Positions 33,433 through 42,665 are shown, counted from the first letter of the stretch. The stretch is 64,000 bases of DNA from Chryseosolibacter histidinae (GCF_018598225.1 NZ_JAHESF010000002.1:310001-374000); one strand, 5' to 3'. Notes: generated by a model not told the origin, from the sequence alone. Translations and numbers: made by a program.

Positions 33433-34359
33433 ATGAGCATGAAGATAGTAAAGGGTCTAGCGTTTTTTGTTGGCATCGTCGTCTTTGGATCGTGCTTCGA
33501 CCCGCCGCAATATCCCGTTGTACCTGAAATCGATTTTGAGAAGATCGAATATGTTGATGGTCCTTTCCCCGATCGCGATTCGCTCATATTATACCTGAAT
33601 TTCAAAGACGGAGATGGTGACCTGGGGCTGGACGCCAGCAATCCTGAATACAGAAGCTTTCCTTATAACGATGCCTTCTTCTTCCTGGGAAACAACGGCC
33701 AGCTCACGCCCGTGAACACCTACTCGCTGTCGATCCAGATGCAGGACATCATCGATATCCCCAATCCAAACCAGGGCAAACTGGTTTTTCCGAGAACAAG
33801 AAAAAAAGCTGGGTTCTCCACCGTTTTACCGCCCTACAATTTTCCTTACACCTGCACGGTATATAACTTCAGGAAGATCCTCATTGAAGGTGAAGACCTC
33901 AATGTGCTGAGGAGCACCACTGACCCTACCAAGTTCGATCCGCTCATCAAGTTCACCGATACCATCAGCTTTTTGGGCAAAAGATTTTATGAGATCGAAG
34001 ACACGCTTTATTTCAATGTGAACCCCGATCATTACAACATCGAAGTTGACTTTCTGGTGAAGGATCCACAAAATCCAAAAGCCGACGCCAGCGGGTTTGC
34101 CGAATACGACTGGAGAACGGACGGCTGTGATCTGCGCAATAACGTTGGCCAGACCTATGATGCACGCTTCACCCTGTTGTCTGACCGCACCGGGCCGCTG
34201 GAGGGAACACTCCGCTATACCATGAACTCCCTTGACTTCACGTCTATCTTCTCCACCAGGGTGTTAAAACTGAGGGTGCAGATCAAGGACCAGGCGCTGA
34301 ACAAAAGTAACGTGATCGAAACCCCGGAGTTCGAGCTTTCCAGGATCAGGAAGAAGTAA
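33433..34359 (+). CDS. Hypothetical lipoprotein (copy 2 of a tandem pair)
   Basis: Paralogue of the preceding lipoprotein, 308 residues, with signal and lipobox (FGSC, about residues 17-20) and the same acidic FKDGDGDLGLD loop. It differs by an insertion near the FSTVLPPYNFPYTC segment and a slightly longer, lysine-ending C-terminus. A TATATTTG -7 element lies at 33367-33374. The two copies are separated by 148 nt that include the LuxE-like fossil. Retention of two intact copies suggests both are used, perhaps with different binding partners. Confidence 0.8.
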   Translation: MSMKIVKGLAFFVGIVVFGSCFDPPQYPVVPEIDFEKIEYVDGPFPDRDSLILYLNFKDGDGDLGLDASNPEYRSFPYNDAFFFLGNNGQLTPVNTYSLSIQMQDIIDIPNPNQGKLVFPRTRKKAGFSTVLPPYNFPYTCTVYNFRKILIEGEDLNVLRSTTDPTKFDPLIKFTDTISFLGKRFYEIEDTLYFNVNPDHYNIEVDFLVKDPQNPKADASGFAEYDWRTDGCDLRNNVGQTYDARFTLLSDRTGPLEGTLRYTMNSLDFTSIFSTRVLKLRVQIKDQALNKSNVIETPEFELSRIRKK

Positions 34360-34361
34360 GT

Positions 34362-34409
34362 TTAAAGTTTAAGATTTAAAGTTTAAAGTCGGGGTTATGC
34401 TCCGACTTT
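34362..34409. terminator. Repeat arm and stem-loop between convergent genes
   Basis: Starting 3 nt after the stop are copies of GTTTAAAGTTTAA (as in the element at 10.8 kb), running into a hairpin AAAGTCGG-(9 nt)-CCGACTTT (34385-34409) followed by a short T run on the plus strand. It probably ends transcription from one or both sides. Confidence 0.6.
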
Positions 34410-34426
34410 TGCCTTTCAGTGCTCCT

Positions 34427-36841
34427 TCAATAAAGCGACGGGTATTTTTCCGGGTCGCAGTCGCGCATCAGGGTGTATACTTCTTCGAACACATCTTCTG
34501 CGCTGGGTTTGGTGAAGTAGTCGCCATCAGAAGCATAGGCGGGCCGGTGCTCTTTGGCGGCGATGGTCAGCGGTTTGGCGTCGAGATAGCGGTAAGCATC
34601 CTGCACTTCCAGCACCTGCTGCATCATGAATGAAGTAGTGCCTCCCGGCACATCCTCATCCGCAAACACAACACGACTGGTTTTCTTCACCGACTCAACG
34701 ATGCGGTGATGGATATCGAACGGCAGCAAGGTTTGCACATCGATCACTTCGCACGACACGCCGGCATTCTCCAGCGCCTCCGCGGCTTCCATCACAATGC
34801 GGCACATCGAGCCATACGTTACGATGGTCACATCCGATCCTTCTTTCAGTATTTCAGGCACACCCAGTGGAAGGGTGAATTCGCCGATGTTATCAGGAAG
34901 CTTTTCTTTGAGCCGGTAGCCGTTCAGGCATTCTATGATCAGGGCCGGATCATCCGACTTCAGCATGGTGTTGTAGAATCCTGCAGCCTGGGTCATGTTA
35001 CGCGGCACCAGCACATAGATGCCCCGAAGGCTGTGCAGTATCATGCCTATGGGCGAGCCTGCGTGCCAGACGCCTTCGAGACGATGGCCGCGCGTTCTGA
35101 TGATCAGCGGAGCTTTCTGCCCTCCCTTGGTGCGGTAGTGCAGGCATGCGAGATCGTCAGACAGTGTCTGAAGCGCATAAATGAAATAGTCGAGATACTG
35201 GATCTCTGCAATGGGTCTCAATCCGCGCAAAGCAAGGCCGATGCCCTGCCCGATAATCGTGCACTCACGGATACCGGTATCGGTAACGCGCAGGTCTCCG
35301 TATTTCTGCTGAAGCCCGGCAAATCCCTGGTTCACGTCTCCGATCTTGCCCACGTCTTCGCCGAAGGCCAGCACCCGCTGATCGCGTGCGAGCGCCGCAT
35401 CAAAGCACATCTGCAATACCTCACGGCCATCAACAATAGAAGAGGTCTCTGAATAGACAGGATCTATCTGTTCTACCTTCAATGCCGATTCGTCGGATTC
35501 GCTGTAGAGGTGTGAGCTGTAGCGGCTGTGGTTGTCGATCTCTGCCTTCTCTATCCAACGAATGAGTGCCGCACGTGACTCGAGCTGCTCTTCATAGCGC
35601 AGCACCCGCAACGCTTTCTTCGCTGCCTTCATCGTATCGAGGCGGGTGGGATTGATCGACTTGATCAGCTCGATGCGGATCTCTTCGATCTCTGAAGCGC
35701 GGGCACTCTCCTTCTCTGCTTGCTCCAGGATCTGTGTTACTGCGTGCTGATCTTTTTTGATATCTTCCGTAAAAGCTTTCCACGCACGGTCGCGCGCCTG
35801 CTTGGCCGATTGTTTCGCTTCTTTTTCTACCTGGTCTACTTCTTCGGGCAGCACCATCACTTCGTCAATGATCCATTCGCGCATCTTGCGGATGCAGTCG
35901 TGCGCCGCCTCCCATGCAAGCCGCTCTTTGGATTTGTAACGTTCATGCGAGCCTGAAGTGGAGTGGCCCTGGGGTTGTGTCATCTCTTCCACGTGCATGA
36001 GCACCGGCACATGCTCTTCGCGGCAGATCTTCTCGGCACGCTGGTAGGCTTCGATCAGGCCGGCGTAGTCCCAACCCCTGACGGTGATGATCTCGAAACC
36101 TTTTTCGGTTTTGGTACGCTGCAGCCCGGCGAGCGCCTTTGAGATGCTCGCTTTGGTAGTGTGGTATTCCGCCGGAACAGAGATGCCGTAGCCATCGTCC
36201 CACACGGAAGTAAGCATAGGCACTTGTAACACTCCTGCTGCATTGATGGCTTCAAAGAACATTCCCTCTGACGTGGAGGCGTTGCCGATGGTACCGAAAG
36301 CGATCTCATTTCCATTCAGCGAAAGGCCGGTGTATTGTTTCAGCGCGGGATTGTTCCTGAATAATTTCGAAGCATAGGCCAGTCCCAGCAGCCTGGGCAT
36401 CTGCCCTGCCGTGGGAGAAATATCTGCGCTGCTGTTCTTCAGTGATGTCAGGTTCTTCAGATGGCCGTGCTCATCGAGCATGCGTGTAGCGTAGTGCCCG
36501 TTCATGAGGCGGCCTGCGGAGGCGGGGTCTGCTTCAACATCGGTATGCGCATATAACTGGGCGAAGTACTGCTGCACGGTGAGCTCACCGATAGCGAACA
36601 TGAAGGTCTGATCGCGGTAGTATCCTGAACGGAAATCTCCCTCGCGAAAAACCTTCGCCATGGCTATCTGCGCTACTTCTTTTCCATCGCCAAAAATGCC
36701 AAACTTCGCTTTGCCCATGAAAACTTCCTTTCGGCCAATGATGCTGGCTTCACGGCTTTCCACGGCGAGGCGATAGTCGGCAAGGATTTCCTTGACCTTT
36801 GCCTGCGAAAATTTGATCTTAACTTCTTTTGTTATACTCAA
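34427..36841 (-). CDS. Fused alpha/beta E1 component of a 2-oxoacid (branched-chain type) dehydrogenase
   Basis: Thiamine-diphosphate enzyme of 804 residues that decarboxylates a 2-oxoacid and passes the acyl group to an E2. E1 alpha occupies about 1-420 (GHYATR near 132, GNASTSEGMFFEAINAAG near 220, corresponding to the ThDP motif), and E1 beta about 465-804 (AFGEDVGKIGDVNQGFAGLQ near 495, REC-TIIGQGIGLALRGLRPIAEIQYLDYF near 545). The fused form is common in Bacteroidota, where it is usually annotated as 2-oxoisovalerate or generic 2-oxoglutarate-like E1. E2 and E3 genes are not adjacent. A near-perfect promoter lies 35 nt upstream of the start. Confidence 0.88.
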   Translation of the reverse strand: MSITKEVKIKFSQAKVKEILADYRLAVESREASIIGRKEVFMGKAKFGIFGDGKEVAQIAMAKVFREGDFRSGYYRDQTFMFAIGELTVQQYFAQLYAHTDVEADPASAGRLMNGHYATRMLDEHGHLKNLTSLKNSSADISPTAGQMPRLLGLAYASKLFRNNPALKQYTGLSLNGNEIAFGTIGNASTSEGMFFEAINAAGVLQVPMLTSVWDDGYGISVPAEYHTTKASISKALAGLQRTKTEKGFEIITVRGWDYAGLIEAYQRAEKICREEHVPVLMHVEEMTQPQGHSTSGSHERYKSKERLAWEAAHDCIRKMREWIIDEVMVLPEEVDQVEKEAKQSAKQARDRAWKAFTEDIKKDQHAVTQILEQAEKESARASEIEEIRIELIKSINPTRLDTMKAAKKALRVLRYEEQLESRAALIRWIEKAEIDNHSRYSSHLYSESDESALKVEQIDPVYSETSSIVDGREVLQMCFDAALARDQRVLAFGEDVGKIGDVNQGFAGLQQKYGDLRVTDTGIRECTIIGQGIGLALRGLRPIAEIQYLDYFIYALQTLSDDLACLHYRTKGGQKAPLIIRTRGHRLEGVWHAGSPIGMILHSLRGIYVLVPRNMTQAAGFYNTMLKSDDPALIIECLNGYRLKEKLPDNIGEFTLPLGVPEILKEGSDVTIVTYGSMCRIVMEAAEALENAGVSCEVIDVQTLLPFDIHHRIVESVKKTSRVVFADEDVPGGTTSFMMQQVLEVQDAYRYLDAKPLTIAAKEHRPAYASDGDYFTKPSAEDVFEEVYTLMRDCDPEKYPSLY

Positions 36842-36875
36842 TGTCTCTCAAGTTGAAGTGAACACCTGTTAGGTT

Positions 36876-36906
36876 CAAAAATAGCCATTACCGTTTACGT
36901 TTCAAA
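36876..36906 (-). promoter_or_regulatory. Promoter of the E1 gene
   Basis: Minus strand: TTTG (36903-36906), 19-bp spacer, TATTTTTG (36876-36883), an exact match to the Bacteroidota promoter pattern. Confidence 0.75.
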
Positions 36907-37126
36907 AAACCGCGTGCCTGCGCGCACACTTTAATTCAAGCTTGTGCGATGCTGCGGGAATGAAATGTGATTCGGCAAAGCTAAAAATCTGACAGAATAA
37001 TCAACTGTGTTTTTAAGTTCATCAAAATTTAAAAGAGATACAATGCTTTAAATGAATAGTTTATTCTGCGAGCAACAGCTTGCAAAAAAGATTATAAATG
37101 CCCTGTATAGGACGTTACTTACTCCA

Positions 37127-37134
37127 TATATTTG
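37127..37134 (+). promoter_or_regulatory. -7 promoter element of ald
   Basis: TATATTTG, a full TAnnTTTG match, 23 nt before the ATG. No clear TTTG at the -33 distance. Confidence 0.5.
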
Positions 37135-37157
37135 CACCCGCTAAAACGATTGAATTC

Positions 37158-38270
37158 ATGATTATTGGTGTTCCTAAAGAGATCAAGAATAACGAGAACA
37201 GGGTGGCATTAACACCCGCCGGTACTCAAGAGCTGGTAAAACGCGGCCACACCGTGTATGTGCAGCAAACAGCAGGTGTAGGCAGCGGCTTTGCGGATGA
37301 AGAATACGCAAAGGCTGGCGCCAAAATGATCAAAGATGCAGCGGAGGTTTACAGCCTGGCAGAAATGATCATCAAGGTGAAGGAGCCCATTGAACAGGAA
37401 TACAAGCTCATCAAGAAAGATCAGTTAGTATTCACCTATTTTCACTTCGCATCGTATGAGCCGCTTGCCAAAGCAATGGTTGAAAGCGGCGCTGTGTGTC
37501 TCGCTTACGAGACCGTAGAGCGTGTAGACGGAAGTTTACCGTTGCTGATCCCGATGTCTGAAGTGGCCGGCAGAATGTCTATCCAGGAAGGTGCAAAATA
37601 TCTCGAGAAGCCGCTGAAAGGCCGTGGCATCCTGCTGGGTGGCGTGCCCGGTGTGAAGCCCGCAAAAGTGCTGGTGCTTGGTGGTGGCGTGGTTGGAACG
37701 AACGCAGCCAAGATCGCTGCTGGTATGGGCGCCGATGTTACCATCATGGATGTTAACCTCACCCGCCTGCGTTACCTCGACGACGTGATGCCGAAGAACG
37801 TTCACACCATGGTATCGAATGAATACAGCATCCGCGAGCTGGTGAAAGATCATGACCTGATCATCGGCGGCGTACTGATCCCTGGTGCAAAAGCTCCCAA
37901 GCTGATCACACGCGATATGCTGAAGACCATGCGTCCCGGCACCGTGCTCGTTGACGTAGCGGTTGACCAGGGTGGTTGTATTGAAACCTGCACCCCGACA
38001 ACACACGAAAATCCTACCTTCATCATCGACGATGTGGTTCACTACTGCGTGGCTAACATGCCCGGAGCAGTTCCTTATACTTCAACACTCGCGCTTACCA
38101 ACGCCACCCTGCCCTACGCAGTGCGCCTGGCTAACCAGGGATGGAAGAAAGCCTGCGTGGAGAACACCGACCTCAGAAATGGTCTCAATGTGATCCAGGG
38201 TGAAGTGGTTTACAAGGCAGTAGCAGATGCATTTAATCTGCACTATACTGATGTGAAGAAATTTCTTTGA
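37158..38270 (+). CDS. ald: Alanine dehydrogenase
   Basis: NAD-dependent enzyme of 370 residues that interconverts L-alanine and pyruvate plus ammonia. The ATG at 37158 gives MIIGVPKEIKNNENRVALTPAG, the invariant N-terminus. Substrate residues (R15-region, K74-region in VKEPIEQEYKLIK) and the Rossmann motif LVLGGGVVGTNAAKIAAGMGADVTIMD (about 170-198) are present, as is the VDVAVDQGG segment near 268. Full length. An upstream in-frame start exists, but it would begin before the -7 box. The stop is followed by an inverted repeat element. Confidence 0.95.
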   Translation: MIIGVPKEIKNNENRVALTPAGTQELVKRGHTVYVQQTAGVGSGFADEEYAKAGAKMIKDAAEVYSLAEMIIKVKEPIEQEYKLIKKDQLVFTYFHFASYEPLAKAMVESGAVCLAYETVERVDGSLPLLIPMSEVAGRMSIQEGAKYLEKPLKGRGILLGGVPGVKPAKVLVLGGGVVGTNAAKIAAGMGADVTIMDVNLTRLRYLDDVMPKNVHTMVSNEYSIRELVKDHDLIIGGVLIPGAKAPKLITRDMLKTMRPGTVLVDVAVDQGGCIETCTPTTHENPTFIIDDVVHYCVANMPGAVPYTSTLALTNATLPYAVRLANQGWKKACVENTDLRNGLNVIQGEVVYKAVADAFNLHYTDVKKFL

Positions 38271-38272
38271 GA

Positions 38273-38372
38273 AGAATATAGAATTCAGGAGTTAGAATTT
38301 AGAATGGGTAGCAGCCCTTTTGAGTTCTAACTCCTCTTTCATTCTAAATACTAAATTCTACATTCTAATTCT
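38273..38372. repeat. Inverted short-period repeat after ald
   Basis: The left arm contains copies of TTAGAATTTAGAATG and TATAGAATTC from 38276; the right arm (about 38324-38372) contains CATTCTAAATACTAAATTC and CATTCTAATTCTC. A GGAGTTAGAA / TTCTAACTCC pair lies within it. Another example of a unit with an inverted copy of itself right after a stop codon, here between convergent genes. Confidence 0.6.
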
Positions 38373-38378
38373 CTCCCA

Positions 38379-38831
38379 CTAGATTCCTTCCTCATAAATC
38401 GGAAGCTCCTCCAGCACCACCGTTGTTCCCTGTGCCCAGTCCGTGGCGGAACAGACATACATCAAGCCATTGGTAACGGTCAAATATTTTGCTTTCAGTG
38501 TAGCATTGTAAACAGCAGCCTGGCGCAAGGTATTTTCTGACAGCAGCAGCGTGGGCGCTTTGCACTCCACGATCATCCAGGGATTGCCTTCACGATCGAA
38601 GACAAGAATATCGCTTCGCTTCTGAAGCTTGTTGTAAATAAGGCCGCCTTCCACCTTCACAAGCGACCTGGGATATTTGAAGTGGGTGATGAGATAATGG
38701 ATAAAATGTTGCCTTACCCACTCTTCCGGCGTGATCACTACATACTTTTTCCGGATCACATCAAAAATCCATACTTTTCCATCTGCTTTTTTAAGCTTAT
38801 AATCGAATACCGGAAGGTTAAGCTGGTACAT
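38379..38831 (-). CDS. Stand-alone type I restriction R N-terminal-like domain protein
   Basis: Protein of 150 residues that is only the HSDR_N nuclease-like domain: RKKYVVITPEEWVRQHF at about 27-43, then the PD-(D/E)xK core KRSDILVFDREGNPWMIVECK (D near 74, E and K near 89-91), and AAVYNATLKAKYLTVTNG. It lacks the helicase and the rest of HsdR. Solitary copies of this domain are a common single gene in Bacteroidota and are not part of a restriction system here; no HsdM or HsdS gene is nearby. A role in DNA processing is possible but unproved. Its start is 22 nt from that of the divergent AMP nucleosidase. Confidence 0.82.
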   Translation of the reverse strand: MYQLNLPVFDYKLKKADGKVWIFDVIRKKYVVITPEEWVRQHFIHYLITHFKYPRSLVKVEGGLIYNKLQKRSDILVFDREGNPWMIVECKAPTLLLSENTLRQAAVYNATLKAKYLTVTNGLMYVCSATDWAQGTTVVLEELPIYEEGI

Positions 38832-38853
38832 GGGGCGACAAAATACTTAAAGT

Positions 38854-39624
38854 ATGAAGACAAAACAGGAAATCGTTGAAAATTGGCTTCCCCGGTATAC
38901 AGGGCAGCCTCTTCAGCAATTTGGCCAATACATAATACTGACCAATTTTGACAATTATGTGAAGATGTTTGCCGAGTGGCATGGTGTGCCCGTAAACGGC
39001 CTTGACCGTCCCATGCGAAGCGCCACTGCAGGCGGCATTACCATTATCAACTTCGGCATGGGCAGTCCCAACGCGGCTACCATCATGGATTGTCTCAGCG
39101 CCATCGCCCCCAAAGCGGCCTTGTTCCTTGGCAAATGCGGCGGACTGAAGAAGAAGAACGGCATCGGAGACCTGATCCTTCCCATCGCTGCCATCCGTGG
39201 TGAAGGTACCTCCAACGACTACTTTCCGCCCGAAGTACCTGCTTTGCCTGCCTTTGCGCTGCAGAAGGCGATCTCCACCACCATCCGCGATTACGGGCAG
39301 GATTACTGGTCGGGCACGGTTTACACCACCAACCGCCGTGTGTGGGAATGGGATGAGGAGTTCAAGGAATACCTGCGCAAGATCCGCGCGCAGGCCATCG
39401 ATATGGAGACGGCTACGATCTTCTCAACGGCTTTCCACAACAAGATCCCTACGGGAGCCCTGCTGCTGGTGTCAGATCAGCCCATGGTGCCGGAAGGTGT
39501 GAAGACGGAAAAAAGCGATTTGACCGTGACGCAACGATTTGTCGAGCGTCATCTCAAGATCGGCATCGACTCACTGAAGCAGCTGATCAACAACGGCATG
39601 ACCGTTAAACATCTGCGGTATTGA
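38854..39624 (+). CDS. amn: AMP nucleosidase
   Basis: Nucleoside phosphorylase-superfamily enzyme of 256 residues that hydrolyses AMP to adenine and ribose 5-phosphate. The N-terminal KTKQEIVENWLPRYTG is the conserved segment of the short Bacteroidota form, followed by the phosphate loop GMGSPNAATIMD near 69, FLGKCGGLKKKNGIGDLILP near 94 and DMETATIFSTAF near 186 (the purine/ribose-site motif). It is shorter than E. coli Amn (484 residues) because it lacks the regulatory N-terminal domain. Its last 20 nt overlap the convergent MFS gene. Confidence 0.9.
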   Translation: MKTKQEIVENWLPRYTGQPLQQFGQYIILTNFDNYVKMFAEWHGVPVNGLDRPMRSATAGGITIINFGMGSPNAATIMDCLSAIAPKAALFLGKCGGLKKKNGIGDLILPIAAIRGEGTSNDYFPPEVPALPAFALQKAISTTIRDYGQDYWSGTVYTTNRRVWEWDEEFKEYLRKIRAQAIDMETATIFSTAFHNKIPTGALLLVSDQPMVPEGVKTEKSDLTVTQRFVERHLKIGIDSLKQLINNGMTVKHLRY

Positions 39625-40969
39625 GCTGTGCCTGCAGCGCCTTACGCACCTGTTTCTCCTTGTTACGTGTGATCACGAGCGCGCCCACACCCAACACAAA
39701 GAACACCGCCAGCAGTAGTGCCGAATGCTTCATGCCGAAGATCTCATCGATGTAGCCAAAAGCAAAAGTGCCAATGACGATGGCGATCTTTTCTGTGACG
39801 TCGTAGAAGCTGAAGAATGACGCGGTGTCGTTGGTGGGCGGCATCAGCTTGCTGTAAGTGCTCCTGCTCAACGATTGCACACCTCCCATCACGAGGCCCA
39901 CGAGCACTGCCAGGCCATAAAAATGATATTCCACAAAATTTCCATTCTCCTTCAGCACCGCAGTATAGTAAGCGGAAAAGCAGATCACGATCCAGATCAG
40001 CACCACGCCCATGAGCACCGTAACGTTTCCGTACTTAGCCGAGAGCCTTGACATGATGATGGCACCGGGAATGGCTACCAGCTGGATGAGCACTACCGTG
40101 ATGATCAGCTTGTCGGCAGGCAGGCCAAGCGTTTGCTGACCGAACAAAGTTGCCGCCAGCATCACCGTTTGCACACCCATACTATAAAAGAAAAATGCGA
40201 TGAGAAACCACTTGAGAACAACCAGCTTCTTCACCTGCGTCCATACTTTTTTGAGCTCCTGGAACCCTGCTACCCATACGTTCTTGCCGGTTACGGGTGG
40301 CGCCTTCGGTTCAGGCAGCTGCGCAAAGGTGATCTGTGCGAAGCCGATCCACCAGAAGCCCGTTAGCAGAAACGTGAACAACGGGCCTGAGGTCTCATCA
40401 CCGTTGCCACTGAAGTAGATCACGAGGCCAAACCCGATGAGCTGCAGCAGCACGCTGCCTACATAACCCATGGAAAATCCGCGGGCGCTGATCCTGTCCT
40501 GGTCTTCAGGCTTCGCGATCTCAGGCAGGTAAGAGTTGTAGAACACGAGGCTGCCCACATAACCGATGGTGGCGAATATAAAACACGTAAGACCCCACTC
40601 AACGCTCGGCTTCCCGCCACCAAACCAGAACATGCCAATGCAGGCCAGGCCGCCGAGGTAACAGAAGAACTGCATGAACTTCTTTTTGTTGCCACGCGAA
40701 TCGGCAATGGACGTGAGGATGGGCAGCAGCAGCGCTATGGCCAGGTAAGCGAATGACAACGTATAGTCATACAACGAGGTGTTTTTAAATTCCCTTCCGA
40801 GAAACGGTACCGTGTTCTCTCCATAGGCTGATTTGGTCACGCCTAAAAAATAGATGGGAAAGAATGTGGTGGTGATCACCAGGTTGTAAACTGAAATGGC
40901 CCAGTCGTACATGCACCAGGCTCTCACAGTCTTCGGGTTGTTTAACTGTGCGGAAAGGCTTTCGTTCAT
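39605..40969 (-). CDS. MFS transporter (UMF1/Atg22-like family)
   Basis: Inner-membrane transporter of 454 residues with about twelve helices. The N-terminus PKTVRAWCMYDWAISVYNLVITTTFFPIYF is the hallmark of the UMF1 family, bacterial homologues of the Atg22 vacuolar amino-acid effluxer; the GFSMGYVGSVLLQLIG helix and the SRSTYSKLMPP loop are also typical. Substrate unknown in bacteria, with amino acid export likely by homology. It is convergent and overlapping with amn. A TATATTCG (one mismatch to the -7 consensus) lies 24 nt upstream of its start. Confidence 0.87.
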   Translation of the reverse strand: MNESLSAQLNNPKTVRAWCMYDWAISVYNLVITTTFFPIYFLGVTKSAYGENTVPFLGREFKNTSLYDYTLSFAYLAIALLLPILTSIADSRGNKKKFMQFFCYLGGLACIGMFWFGGGKPSVEWGLTCFIFATIGYVGSLVFYNSYLPEIAKPEDQDRISARGFSMGYVGSVLLQLIGFGLVIYFSGNGDETSGPLFTFLLTGFWWIGFAQITFAQLPEPKAPPVTGKNVWVAGFQELKKVWTQVKKLVVLKWFLIAFFFYSMGVQTVMLAATLFGQQTLGLPADKLIITVVLIQLVAIPGAIIMSRLSAKYGNVTVLMGVVLIWIVICFSAYYTAVLKENGNFVEYHFYGLAVLVGLVMGGVQSLSRSTYSKLMPPTNDTASFFSFYDVTEKIAIVIGTFAFGYIDEIFGMKHSALLLAVFFVLGVGALVITRNKEKQVRKALQAQLNTADV

Positions 40970-41085
40970 CGTCTCGGGTTAAGTTGGCGGGACGAATATA
41001 GGGATTAAGTTTTAGAGTGACACGTATGAGAGGGCGTCACGGAGCGTCCTGACCAAACTCAACATACATTGATTTGTACAACCGC

Positions 41086-42504
41086 CTACGCTAACAGGTG
41101 AGGTTTGGTCACAAAGACATTCCACAGAAATTCGCCGAAGATGGTGTTGGCCCAGGCAAACCATTTGCGGGTAAATTGTTTGTCATCGTCTTTGTGGAAT
41201 GACTCATGCATAAATCCGGTTCCACCATGTGTTCGCTTGAGGAGCTGGATACAAGCCCTGATCTCCTGGTCGTTGTTGCTGGTGAGGCCACGCATGATGA
41301 TGCTGAGCGGCCAGATCATATCAATGCCCGCGTGCGGACCTCCGATGCCCTCGGCAACTTTTCCTTTGAAGAAAAACGGGTTGTCTTCCGAGAACAGGAA
41401 TTTACGTGTATTGCGGTAGATCGTATCGTCAGGGCTAACAGCGCCCAGATAAGGGAGCGATAGCAGGCTCGGCACGTTGGCATCGTCCATGAGGTTGTAA
41501 CTTCCCATGCCGTTCACTTCATAGGCATAGATCTTGCCGAACGTTGCATGCTCAACAACGGCGTGTTTCTTCAACGCTGTCTCTACTTCGCTGGCAAGCC
41601 CGGTAAGCTCCATTGCCAGTGCCTTGTCTTTGGCAATGGCAGTTACCATTTCGGCTGCCTGTTTCAAACTTACCACCGCGAAAAAGTTGGCTGGTATCAG
41701 AAAAGGAAATATCGTTGCGTCATCGCTGGGGCGGAACATGGAGCAGATCAATCCCACCGGCTTCACGGGGTAACCGTATCCCGCCAGGGGTACACCATCG
41801 GTTGCCCATGCAGTTGTGCGCTGAAAGCTGTAAGGTCCTTTGCCCTGCTTCCGCTGCTGCTCTTTAAAAACTTTTAACGTGGCTTCGATGGCGCTCTTCC
41901 ACTGGTCATCAAAGGGTGTTGCATCGCCGGTGAGCTTCCAGTAATGATATGCAAGCCGGATCGGGTAGCACAACGAATCTATCTCCCACTTGCGCTCATG
42001 GATGCCGGGCTTCATCGCCGTAAGGTCGTCTTTCCACTCACCCACTTTCTGATCGTCGCCATAAAAAGCGTTGGCGTACGGATCTTTCAGAATGCTTTTC
42101 GTCTGCCGGTTGATCACGCCGCAGATCAGGTTTTGCAAGGTGGCATCCGTCTTCATAAAAGTGAGGTAAGGCCATACCTGTGCAGAGCTGTCGCGCAGCC
42201 ACATCGCATCGATGTCGCCCGTGATCACATAGGTATCGGGCACTTTGCCGGTGGCCTTCAAAAAGACGGTAGTATCTAACGTGTTGGGAAAACAGTTCTC
42301 GAACAGCCATCCCAGCTCCGGATCTTTCACCTTCGACTTAAAATCTGTGATGGCCTTCTCGATTGCCGGGCTGCTAAAATTCCGTTTGTCTGCGGGAACC
42401 CGAACTTTGGGAAACTCAGCTTCATCCTGCCTGAAACCATATGCGGAAACCATCAGGCTCAATCCGCCCAAACCAAGCTGTGTCAGAAACTCTTTACGAT
42501 CCAT
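41086..42504 (-). CDS. Glycoside hydrolase family 125 (exo-alpha-1,6-mannosidase)
   Basis: Exported enzyme of 472 residues with the GH125 pattern: FPNTLDTTV near residue 70, TGDIDAMWLRDSSAQVWPYL near 92-111, GPYSFQRTT near 205 and the C-terminal GGTGFMHESFHKDDDKQFTRKWFAWANTIFGEF. GH125 enzymes are metal-independent exo-alpha-1,6-mannosidases. The ATG at 42504 gives MDRKEFLTQLGLGGLSLMVSAYG, which looks like an export signal; an ATG 8 codons upstream would push it away from the N-terminus. It stands alone: no other mannan genes or SusCD pair is adjacent. Likely periplasmic, trimming alpha-mannosyl ends of glycans. Confidence 0.9.
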   Translation of the reverse strand: MDRKEFLTQLGLGGLSLMVSAYGFRQDEAEFPKVRVPADKRNFSSPAIEKAITDFKSKVKDPELGWLFENCFPNTLDTTVFLKATGKVPDTYVITGDIDAMWLRDSSAQVWPYLTFMKTDATLQNLICGVINRQTKSILKDPYANAFYGDDQKVGEWKDDLTAMKPGIHERKWEIDSLCYPIRLAYHYWKLTGDATPFDDQWKSAIEATLKVFKEQQRKQGKGPYSFQRTTAWATDGVPLAGYGYPVKPVGLICSMFRPSDDATIFPFLIPANFFAVVSLKQAAEMVTAIAKDKALAMELTGLASEVETALKKHAVVEHATFGKIYAYEVNGMGSYNLMDDANVPSLLSLPYLGAVSPDDTIYRNTRKFLFSEDNPFFFKGKVAEGIGGPHAGIDMIWPLSIIMRGLTSNNDQEIRACIQLLKRTHGGTGFMHESFHKDDDKQFTRKWFAWANTIFGEFLWNVFVTKPHLLA

Positions 42505-42564
42505 ATTGATATAAAATCTTCGCGGCAATATAGATACATCGGTGGATTTTGAAAACTTATTGTG

Positions 42565-42663
42565 ATGACTTCAATACACTGTACAAACTGCACGGAAGCA
42601 CGGTCATCAAAAGAAAGCGCAGCTTGCGGCAGTAACAGGATTTTTTATATATTAGATGCATAG
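42565..42663 (+). other. Possible 32-codon reading frame before a terminator
   Basis: An ATG-to-TAG frame with three cysteines (start MTSIHCTNCTEARSSK), whose stop codon is 2 nt before the strong terminator at 42666. No clear ribosome site is seen. It is listed because the terminator otherwise has no gene before it. Confidence 0.15.
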
Positions 42664-42665
42664 AG

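Larger units (their letters stand above)
36842..37157. other. 316-bp divergent intergenic region
   Basis: Between the E1 and alanine dehydrogenase genes. It contains the E1 promoter (36876-36906) and the ald -7 box (37127-37134). The rest is AT-rich with no supported gene, repeat or RNA. Confidence 0.6.

Noticed and set aside
34706-35452. Plus-strand open frame opposite the E1 gene
   Set aside because: Antisense to the conserved E1 beta region; no recognisable domain.
38379-38831. Restriction-modification or defence island
   Set aside because: The HSDR_N protein and the HNH protein (20051-20557) stand alone among housekeeping genes; no methylase, specificity subunit or other defence gene is in the window.
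41048-41064. TGA-N6-TCA match (CCTGACCAAACTCAAC) between the MFS and GH125 genes
   Set aside because: Outer arms do not match, and the neighbouring genes have no link to respiration; about one such match per 4 kb is expected by chance.
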